Shown here in pieces: positions 55,801-64,000 of a stretch of 64,000 nt of DNA; the first letter of the stretch is position 1, and each line of letters starts with the position of its first letter. The stretch lies in contig CM048744.1 in assembly GCA_026315105.1 (NCBI GenBank), forward strand, positions 358,857,168 to 358,921,167, given 5' to 3'. The stretch comes from Locusta migratoria. Lineage: Eukaryota > Arthropoda > Insecta > Orthoptera > Acrididae. The notes under the pieces are model-generated. The model ran no database searches, was not told the DNA's origin, and saw only the letters and a program-made list of their open reading frames with translations. Position numbers and translations under genes: made by a program.

Positions 55801-56878
55801 GTAAGTTTTGGGACCAGACACTGTATGCTAAGGATAACTCCCATCTGTGTAAGAGGATACAGATGGACTAGAATTAAATAATTATGTTTAAAAATTATGA
55901 GAAGTGAAGAAAGCGAATCAGGTGTTTCTAAATAATTATGCATTTTGGTTGTACTTCTGTTGTTAAGTTTACGCACAAGAACATAATAAAAAATTGCGAC
56001 TTATTCGAAGAAAAGAGCAAAATATTTTTCACGTGCAATTAAAGCTGTTCTGCTGAGTTCAAATCTAACAACATACATTAAAATCATAACATTTAAAACA
56101 AAATGCAAAGTATTTTACAAAATGATATAAATGATGTGTGACATTCTCATAATTTACATAATCTTCATCATCATGAAAAAACAAAAATAAACACCAGCTT
56201 CACTTATTAAACAGAAGTAAAAAAATATCTCTATCACTGGCTGTTTGCATCTGTCACATGAATGGCCATTCTTACTTTTCATCAATTGTTGCGCTGTTAT
56301 CGACATCTACAAGTCAACAAAAGTACATTTTAATACTTTGAAGTTCTGCACCGATGTTTAAAACATTACATTCTTAAAGGATTAATAAGTTTTACTGCCT
56401 CAAGTCAAGTATATTGTTACTTATAACAGGAAAATTATAATACACCCAGGAAAAGTGTATTTCACTCTGAAAAAGTGTTTTTTAACCCAGGAAAAATTTT
56501 ACTTTTCAGGGAATTTTTTTCTTCTTGTCCGCATATACTCTGAATAAATAAAAAGTAAATAAAAAAGAAGTTATAATATTTGAACACAGAGTGCAAAATT
56601 GTTCCACGCCTGTGACTGAACTAGTGACACACTGAAAGGAATCTGAAGCAAGTTGAAAACTTGGAGTATCATTTCTTCATAATTGGTTGTTGAGTGTCTG
56701 AAGATAAACACACTGGTGTTCACTTATTTTGACCCTTCATTCTCTGAGTGAAGTTTCTGGGCATCGGAAAACCTTTGTAAAACTGCTATTTAAAATTATT
56801 TTTAACTTACCACAAATACGCAGTCAAAATGTGACAGGTGTGGGAAGAGCAGGGGGGAACCCAACAACATTCATACAC
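55801..56878. other. Intron, no gene seen
   Basis: AT-rich sequence. No exon, RNA gene or named repeat is supported. Confidence 0.45.
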
Positions 56879-57375
56879 TTAATTATAAATATTAATGGAA
56901 GGAATGTACTTCTTAAATTTAGGTAATAGTTCCCATAAAATTCTACTCTATCCTTCACTTAAACGCTTTCAGCCATAGCCTTCTTCTGGAAAAGAACACA
57001 CTCTCATCCATACAATCCTGCTTTCCGAACACGGTATGCAGAGGTGATGGTTTTGTGTCAGTGAAGTTTGCCTATATGAGTGAGTGAATGAGTGAGAGAT
57101 CTTTTTCTGAAGAAGGCTGTGTCCAAAAACTTTAAAATTTTTATGTATGAATGTCTTTTTATTTGTACTTATGACATTTCTGTGTGTCTGCAGTGAGTTG
57201 CAAACTATACTCGCTGTATTGTTGAATTCCGACCTGGAGTTTTCATTGTTGTATATTGATATATGGGAGAGAAGGAAGTCACAAATAAATTTAAATTAAT
57301 TATAAATATTAATGGAAGGAATGTACTTCTTAAATTTAGGTAATAGTTCCCATAAAATTCTACTCTATCCTTCAC
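56879..57375. repeat. 80-bp exact direct repeats flanking a foldback (PLE-like) insert
   Basis: Bases 56879-56958 and 57296-57375 are identical over 80 positions by eye. The 337 bases between them contain inverted blocks GCCATAGCCTTCTTCTGG and CTTTTTCTGAAGAAGGC, and GTGAGTTGCAAACTATACTC, typical of the right arm of PLE copy 1. So a PLE-family foldback lies between two exact copies of unique-looking sequence. Confidence 0.8.
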
Positions 57376-57462
57376 AAAAAATGTAAATTTTGCAAACACA
57401 ACCTGGAGATGTATTTCAGTTTTGGTACATGTGAAAAAGTGTCTGCATTACTATAATGAAAC

Positions 57463-57741
57463 TTTCACTCTGCAGCGGAGTGTGCGCTGATATGAAACTT
57501 CCTGGCAGAGTAAATTTGTGTTCTGGAACCGGGACTCGAACCTAGGACCTTTGCCTTTCGTGGGAAAGCGCTCTACCGAGCGAAAGTAGGAGGCGAGGTA
57601 CTGGCGGAAGTAAAGTTGTGAGGTGGCATCGTGAGCAGTGTCAGGACAGCTCAGCGGTAGTGCGCTTGCCCGCGAAAGGCAAAGGTCCCAGGTTCGAGTC
57701 CCGGTTCCAGCACGCAATTTTAGTCTGCCAGGAAGTTTCAT
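57463..57741. mobile_element. Head-to-head tRNA-derived SINE dimer
   Basis: TGAAACTTCCTGGCAGA at about 57493 is inverted as TCTGCCAGGAAGTTTCA at the right end. Inside, a minus-strand tRNA-like head (57515-57580, with GGACTCGAACCTAGGACC on +) faces a plus-strand head (57640-57711, with GGTCCCAGGTTCGAGTCC). The plus head has an A-box with a base missing (GCTCAGCGGTAGTGCGC). Known locust SINEs carry this tRNA head and the TCTGCCAGGAAGTTTCA end. Confidence 0.75.
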
Positions 57742-57786
57742 GTCTGCATTACGTCTGATCTCTCCCTCTCCCCCTTCCTCTTGCTT

Positions 57787-58511
<725 letters not shown>

Positions 58512-58832
58512 TGAAACTTTCACTCTGTAGCGGAGTGTGCACTGCAGAGTGCAGAGTGAAAGTTTCATTCTGGAAACATCCCTTAGGCTGTGGCTAACCC
58601 GTGTCTCCACCATATCCTTTCTTCCAGGAGTGCTAGTCTTGCAAGTTTCGCAGGAGAGCTTCTGTGAAGTTTGGGAAGTAGGAGTGAGGTACTGGTGGAA
58701 GGAAAGTTGTGAGGCGGCATTGTGAGTCGTGTCGGGGTAGCTCAGTCGGTAGAGCGCTTGCCCACGAAAGGCAAAGGTCCCAGGTTCGAGTCCCGGTTCC
58801 GGCACACAATTTTAATCTGTCAGGAAGTTTCA
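58512..58832 (+). mobile_element. tRNA-derived SINE with Ser-like head, longer form
   Basis: The element starts GAATGAAACTTTCACTCTG, has a small internal inverted repeat (CTGCAGAGTGCAGAGTGAAA), a body with GTGCTAGTCTTGCAAGTTTC, then the tRNA-like part (58731-58804) and the terminal AATTTTAATCTGTCAGGAAG. The orientation is + and the tRNA-like part is near the 3' end of the unit, the same order as in the right half of the dimer at 57463. Confidence 0.72.
58731..58804 (+). tRNA. tRNA-like sequence (CGA in anticodon position), probably SINE-borne
   Basis: GTCGGGG pairs with TTCCGGC using G-U pairs, the A-box is TAGCTCAGTCGGTAGAGC, the anticodon arm is TTGCC-CACGAAA-GGCAA, and the T arm CCAGG-TTCGAGT-CCCGG has one mismatch. 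Base 33 is A instead of the invariant T, and the sequence is embedded in a repeat found twice within 1.1 kb. I judge it a SINE component, though an automatic tRNA search would probably report tRNA-Ser(CGA). Confidence 0.45.
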
Positions 58833-58959
58833 TGATTTTGTTATGTTTAGTTGTTTGTATGCCAATATTTTTTCATCTGAGCTTAATATAGTGCACTGTA
58901 GAAAATATTTAAAAGTATATTAATAATAAAAAATGTAACAACACAATCATTAAATTATT

Positions 58960-59018
<59 letters not shown>

Positions 59019-59964
59019 GTTTCCTCTTCAGTCATTGTCAGAGATATTGCTCACTGATAACACATTCTTAAAGTAAACTATGTAAATTTTTATGGCCTTG
59101 TAGATAACCGTTCATACTGTGAACAGAACATTTAACAGTAATAGTTACAGGATTACATGGCAGATAGCGTTTCTTCTTAGGATTCTCAGTGTAACAACAG
59201 TCAGCATTTTCAAGTTCTTAGAGACTGGGTTGTAGAAGCTCTAAATGTATTTCACTTTCTAATACTGGTTGACTTTAAGGCTTAATGTAAAATAATGAAA
59301 TTATCAGTGTTTTCAGATAGAACAAAACCTTCTTGCCTTTTTTTTCATGAAACAAGAAGTTACTCAGCTTCTGATGTCACAGGCCACTTGTGTGAACAAC
59401 TTCACTTGCAGCACTTGTAACTCTACTGTACTGGGAAATAATTGCAATTAAAAAAAGGGTTTGTTGTTTAATTTGATTGGTGTGCCTGTTTGAATTGATA
59501 TGAACTTGTCTATTTAGATTTCATAATTTTAAAGAGTAGATTTTTCTTCTTTTTCTGTATTGTATACAAGTTTGTTTTAAATCTTGTTTTTTCTTTTGTT
59601 GTAGGATCTAAACTTCTAACCCAGTGTTTCCATCTCTTATCTTATTCTTTCCTGTCATTGGCCCACTCCCATTTTATATTTATAGTTTGCTTTGTGTTAC
59701 TTTAAGGTCTGAATTCACCATTGTATCCCTCTCAATATCACACGAAAAGCAGCAATTTGTGTGAGAATCACATTGCTGTCAATGCAGTAGGAGCCAGTTT
59801 TGTTTACTTTGTTAAATTGTTTTAATCATTACTTACATATTTACACTGGCATTTACGTGTGTGGCATGCCACTAATTTTGCAGTAATGTCTTTGCTTTGT
59901 TCTTGCCACCAAGACATATACTGCAGACACAGTCACACATAAGTTGACTAGTTCCATTGCACGG

Positions 59965-59967
<3 letters not shown>
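58833..59967. other. Intron with a (CA)n run
   Basis: A CA run of about 58 bases lies at 58961-59018. The remaining sequence shows no gene. A (GT)n run begins at 59968. Confidence 0.45.

Positions 59968-60008
<41 letters not shown>
59968..60008. repeat. (GT)n microsatellite
   Basis: A GT run of about 41 bases. Confidence 0.95.
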
Positions 60009-60010
<2 letters not shown>

Positions 60011-60659
60011 ATTGTTGATTATGGTAGAAGAAGTCAAGTGAATGAAAGATGAAGGCAGAAATTTTATGTTAATGTGTATTCATTATATTGATTATGTAAT
60101 CATTAAATTATAATTATTTGTGCATTATATGATAAATTTGAATGCATAGTGTATTAAAAATGTAATTGCTTTGTGATGTAAGTAGAATAATTTGTGTATA
60201 ATGTTTTAAAGGTTTAATATGAGACAATCAGTATAGTAATCTTTTGTGGTTAACACACATTTTAAACTCATTTCTAAGCACCCACAAACAAGACCATGTT
60301 ATAAATGTTTAAGATGTGTTTAACTACTCTGGTTTACTTATTTTGGGATTTATGAAGAACCCATCAAAATTAGTTGCAATTATGTGGACTGTAAAAAATT
60401 GCTTTCTCCTTCCTAACTTAGAGCATTTTATCATCTTTCTTAACAGTATTATCTACAAAGTTACAGTCATTATGATTTTGTTCAAAGACACAAATGCATG
60501 TGCTTTGTTAACTAAGTTTTGTTTTCTGATATTTCATTAGTGTGACTACTAACATTTTGATTTTGTTTCCTTTAACATTTCCACTTACAATCACATAAAT
60601 ATTATCCTTTCCTTGATGCAAAAATTTTGATCTCTTTCCCTGAACTTCTCTGAGACCAG
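60009..60659. other. Intron end before the TPR exon
   Basis: AT-rich sequence ending in the CTCTTTCCCTGAACTTCTCT pyrimidine tract and CCAG acceptor of the ASPH exon. Confidence 0.5.
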
Positions 60660-60897
60660 AATCCTGAGGTTGCCATTCATAGATACGATACAGTCCTAAA
60701 ATCACACCCAAATTCACCCAGAGCCTGGTACGGGAAAGCCTCCGCACTTGATCAGCTTGCTGCAAAGAAGAAGAGTAATTTTATTTTGGATCAGGCTATT
60801 GATGCTTACAAAAAGGTGACATCGGAACTGAGAAATGTACCAGATAAGCTCTTCAGTTTAGCTGCTGAACGCTGCATTGACAGGATGCGTTTCAGAG
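60660..60897 (+). CDS. ASPH: ASPH exon 7 of window (TPR-like region, first part)
   Basis: A CCAG acceptor starts the exon and AGAG/GTAAAT ends it; 238 bases, in phase 0, out phase 1. The translation begins NPEVAIHRYDTVLKSHPNSP and continues RAWYGKASALDQLAAKKKSN, then an amphipathic helix, FILDQAIDAYKKVTSE, and VPDKLFSLAAERCIDRMRF. The Tyr/His-Pro-x-Ser-Pro-Arg-Ala-x-Tyr-Gly-Lys-Ala block and the following Arg/Lys-Ser-Asn pattern match the TPR-like domain of vertebrate ASPH, known from memory. This domain lies on the ER luminal side just before the Fe(II)/2-oxoglutarate-dependent hydroxylase domain, which hydroxylates Asp/Asn in EGF-like domains. This exon is the strongest evidence for the gene identity. 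The next intron is only 75 bases. Confidence 0.9.
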
Positions 60898-60972
60898 GTA
60901 AATGTTGTTTCCTTTTAGGAGATATAAATGTAATGTCTGATTTCAGTGGTAACTAATGTAAGAATTTTTCAG

Positions 60973-61078
60973 GTGTCCATGCAAGAGCTGTTCCAATTCA
61001 TAAGTTATTGATAGCAAGATTTCCAGATGATCCAGCTTATCAAAATCAGCTTGCAGTGACATACTTAATGATCAACAG
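60973..61078 (+). CDS. ASPH: ASPH exon 8 of window (TPR-like region, second part)
   Basis: The acceptor TTTTTCAG precedes it and the donor is AACAG/GTAATA. It is 106 bases, in phase 1 and out phase 2. The translation is GVHARAVPIHKLLIARFPDD, then PAYQNQLAVTYLMINR. It aligns with the vertebrate ASPH stretch with a Leu-rich helix, FPND, a Leu-Gly-Val-x-Tyr-Leu pattern and an invariant short turn, known from memory. The next exon would need to supply one base; none was recognised before 64000. A LINE fragment begins only about 85 bases after this donor. The catalytic 2OG-oxygenase exons, with the conserved His residues, are therefore beyond the window. Confidence 0.9.
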
Positions 61079-61162
61079 GTAATACCTTCTTATATGACCT
61101 AGTTTTAGATGTCCAAGGCTGAAGTCTACACCAGTGTCCACATTTAAAGCAGCAGATGAAAA

Positions 61163-61897
61163 GAGCAGTTGAATGGAATGGACAGTGTGTTGAAGAGAGC
61201 GTATAAAATGAACATTAACAAGAGCAAAACAAAAATAATGGAATGCGGTCTTAGGAAATCAGGAGATGCTGAAGGAATTAGATTAGGTAACGAAACAATG
61301 AAGGTGGTAGATGAGTTTTGTTACTTGGGTAGTAAAATAACATGCGATGGTCGCAGTACAGAGGATATAAAATGCAGAATGGCAATGGGAAGAAAAGCAT
61401 TTTTGAAAAAGAGAAATTTGCTAACATCGAATATTAATTTAAGGGTAAGGAAGTCTTTTCTGAAGGCATTTGTGTGGAGTGTTGCCTTGTACGGGAGTGA
61501 AACATGGACGATAAGCAGTGCAGACAGGAAGAGAATAGAGGCTTTCGAAATGTGGTGCTACAGAAGAATGCTGAAGATTAGGTGGGTAGATCGCATAACT
61601 AATGAAGAGGTACTGAACAGAATTGGTGAGAAAAGGAATTTTTGGCATACCCTGACTAAAAGAAGGGATCGCTTGGTAGGACACATTCTTAGACATCAGG
61701 GAATCGTAAATTTAGCATTGGAGGGAAGTGTGTGGGGTAAAAATCGCAGAGGGAGACCAAGAGACTCGTATAGTAAGCAGATTCAAGTGGATGTGGGTTG
61801 CCGTTCTTATGAGGAGATGAAAAGGCTTGCTCAGGATAGGGTAGGGTGGAGAGCTGCATCAAACCAGTCTCCGGACTGAAGACCATAACAACAACAC
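61163..61897 (+). mobile_element. 5'-truncated LINE with intact C-terminal frame
   Basis: A probable 8-base duplication GATGAAAA flanks it (61155-61162 and 61898-61905). The 3' end is GAAGACCATAACAACAACAC. The insertion begins about 85 bases after the donor of ASPH exon 8. The same family gives the fragments at 28820-29121 and 47453-47580. Confidence 0.75.
61169..61879 (+). pseudogene. Non-LTR reverse transcriptase, C-terminal 236 codons, open
   Basis: The frame contains NINKSKTKIMECGL, VDEFCYLGSKITCDGRSTED (the RT thumb boundary), KAFVWSVALYGSETWTISSA, RIEAFEMWCYRRMLKIRW, LTKRRDRLVGHILRHQGIVN and ends RAASNQSPD. These are landmarks of the C-terminal part of RTE/Jockey-type insect LINE proteins; the palm domain with YxDD is missing through 5' truncation, so the product could not polymerise DNA. 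The frame has no stop, indicating a fairly young copy. The Met is internal to the original protein and no host function is implied. Confidence 0.8.
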
Positions 61898-61905
61898 GAT
61901 GAAAA

Positions 61906-63024
61906 TTTTGTAAGGATGTATTTATTTTACCACAAACTAGTGTAATTGGCAGATAATAAAGCAGAAACAATGTAAAGAGTACAGAGTGGAAAGAATTGCC
62001 CCATGGAGAATGGTAAACAACATTTTCTTGTTTTATTCTAACTTCATGATTTTTGCGCACATTACAAAAAGTGACTAATGTGCTCGGTATGGAGTGTGAC
62101 CACCTCTGAAAGCAGTTCAGGCCTAATGACAATGTGGCATGCTGCAATTGATGTCACCGATCTGATGTTGAGGAAATACCTCCCATTCTTCCTGTGGGGC
62201 TGCACTGCTCACAAGTCTTGTAGAATGATTGATGGATGCTAACATGATGCAACCCATTTCCCAAGTGCATCAGATGTGCTCTCAGTGATTCAAATTGGGA
62301 GAATGAGCAGGCCATACCAAGCATGCAGTATCTTTCTTTTCCAAGAAAACATCAACTACCTACGCCCTATGAGGTCGAGCATTGTCGTCCATCAGTGAAA
62401 AGTCTGGACCCACAACACCTTGTGATACTCACACACGTCAGCAGTTAAACCTTACAGATTCACCTGTACAGTTTCATGAATAGCTGTTTGAGTGGTCAGC
62501 ATAATCCCCTGCCAAAGCTTTCTGTACATTGTTTGCCTCAGTATAATTCCTCCTGTAAATGCTGTGAGGTCAAATGACAGTTGCCACGGAGTACTACGAT
62601 GGCAACCACGTGCACATGCTACCAAATAAAGATCGATTTATCCTGATGTCTCACATGTCAGCCCTGCCCTGACGTTTGGGGTACAGTTTGTCTCCATAAA
62701 CTGCTCCACATCTGACAAACAACAGAAATATTCATATTAAGCCATTAGGCCATATCTGTTTGAGAGTGTCTTTTTCCATTCTTCCTATGGCCTTCCAGCA
62801 CAGAGTGTCAGTCTGTAAGGCATTTCCTCTGTGCCATACTGCACTGTATCTGTAAGTTCACACATTCACATTCAAAAGAAACATGGAAGTGAGACAAGCT
62901 GTAAATGGGTAGTAAGACAGTGTGGAACCTTACAAGGAGGACTATTAATGAATGGTCCCAAAACAGGAAATGCTAATGAACTAACCATTTGCCTCAAACT
63001 CAGAAAGCACCCAAATTCTGACAC
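61906..63024. other. Intron with an unassigned repeat-like block (62070-62830)
   Basis: The block has balanced composition and phrases such as GTGTGACCACCTCTGAAAGC and GAGGTCGAGCATTGTCGTCC, suggesting a decayed transposon read on the - strand (Tc1/mariner-type is possible because GTCCATCAGTGAAAAGTC and similar parts recur in such genes), but I cannot support a specific family. Confidence 0.3.
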
Positions 63025-64000
63025 TTAATCCTGCGACAGGCGCGCTTAAGATTGTTGCGTCATTGCGCATGGACTGTGCCACCTATGTTTTATAGTATGT
63101 AAAAGCCATTTATTTTAGTTAGAATTAATTATTGTTTATCATTCTTAACAGCAACTTTGAATATGATTTGTATACATATACTCAATTTGCACATGCAAAT
63201 TAAAATTGTAACAGAATATCTGACATAAGTTCCTTGGAAATTTCCTTAGCTCTACTTTAATAACAAATTCTAAATAAATTATAACTGCAGTTACAGTTCT
63301 ACTGTACACCATTGTTAAAGCAAGTTTTACAAAGTGAGACAAAAACTTTATAGTAATAATAAAGAACAAGACAGTCAATGAAACAGCAATCGTAAATATG
63401 TATCAACAATCACTTACTTTCTTCCCCTGGAAAATCTCTGCAGTAATTACATGTGACAATGTTGTGGCAATGTTCCTTGCAACTGAATCTTTGGCAACTA
63501 TTGCAGGTGACAGTAGTTTTAATATTTATTTATTTACTCACTTACTACCACAAAGGTGCCATCTCCCACACCTTCATACAATCTCTTCATTATTGATGGG
63601 AATTGATTGATAAGGTGACAAATCTTTGAATATCTCTTGGTACAGTAGAGAGCTGAGCCCTTTCTCTCAAATGGCTCTGTCATATCCAAGGCCAGGTTTT
63701 TTTTTTTTAGATAGATTCTTCAGAAACTTTTCTCTGGATTGTTTGCAAAAAATAACACCTGGTAATTTATCCCAGAACTATCCAGATAAAATGAGGCTAA
63801 GGGCCATCTTCTTGTGGTCCTTTGTGTGGAGTAGGATGTACACATATATTCAACAGTATCAACTCCACCTTTTGTTCCATTGTAATCCAAAATTACAATA
63901 GACTTGCTTGTAGTGGTGTCAATTTCAGCAGTTTTGATCATTGATGACAGGAAAAGCACAACCTTGTTCCTTTTTCTTTGACACAAAAGAAGACAAAAGT
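63025..64000 (-). mobile_element. piggyBac-like element, right part outside the window
   Basis: TTAA at 63025-63028 is followed by TCCTGCGACAGGCGCGCTTA, a plausible piggyBac-type terminus at the TTAA target. Transposase sequence lies 600 bases further in and points toward this end as its 3' side. The other end lies beyond 64000. Confidence 0.6.
63600..63986 (-). pseudogene. piggyBac-like transposase C-terminal part
   Basis: The - strand frame reads SIVILDYNGTKGGVDTVEYM, with the third catalytic Asp in GGVDT, then TRRWPLASFYLDSSGINYQV. It continues with small breaks to FVTLSINSHQ near 63610. The N-terminal part lies outside the window. The block is clearly a different subfamily from the remnant at 52760 (CTSYSTQRTTRRWP against HMYICKRETIRWA). 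A missing residue pair in FYLDSS compared with the expected FYLILDSS suggests a small deletion and frame repair. Confidence 0.72.

Noticed and set aside
58731..58804. Functional tRNA-Ser gene
   Set aside because: A at the invariant T33, a mismatch in the T arm, and embedding in a repeated SINE with a second copy nearby.

Overview
This is an intron-rich, repeat-laden animal nuclear window. Everything fits an insect with a very large genome. The tRNA-derived SINEs, Penelope-like elements and Tc1 family look like those I know from grasshoppers and locusts (Schistocerca type), but the species assignment rests on memory and is inference.

One host gene runs through the window on the + strand: part of an aspartyl/asparaginyl beta-hydroxylase (ASPH) gene. 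Eight exons (5198-5312, 19802-20020, 24428-24816, 37005-37224, 37424-37536, 54400-54483, 60660-60897, 60973-61078) join in one unbroken reading frame with matching intron phases, 1,484 coding bases in all. The first six encode the long acidic Glu/Asp-rich linker. The last two encode the start of the TPR-like region, which matches vertebrate ASPH clearly (HPNSPRAWYGKA and RFPDDPAYQNQLAVTYL). The N-terminal transmembrane exon(s) and the C-terminal catalytic exons lie outside the window. One donor is GC rather than GT.

The rest is intron, mostly filled with transposons. Region by region: 0.5-10 kb holds Penelope-like elements (PLEs) with inverted-dimer structure and a SINE. 12.3-19.6 kb is a Tc1-like transposon split by a complete Ty3/gypsy LTR element with matching 450-bp LTRs and an intact 1,660-codon gag-pol frame on the - strand. 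20-24 kb has a SINE, a pogo/Tigger-like fragment and a strikingly exact palindromic PLE. 27-37 kb has tRNA-derived SINEs, LINE tails, a PLE, a TA-flanked DDE transposon carrying a LINE insertion, and a Tc1-like remnant. 37.9-54.06 kb is one nest of TEs (degraded gypsy, two LINEs, piggyBac-like parts, a PLE) bounded by a 17-bp inverted repeat. 54.4-64 kb has ASPH exons, further PLE and SINE pieces, an intact LINE 3' ORF next to exon 8, and the start of a second piggyBac-like element.

Nothing suggests a bacterial-type operon or a CRISPR array. The most unusual material is the inverted-dimer Penelope-like family, with target duplications and short unique 3' tails; long exact direct repeats that standard integration does not easily explain; and the very young gypsy insertion.
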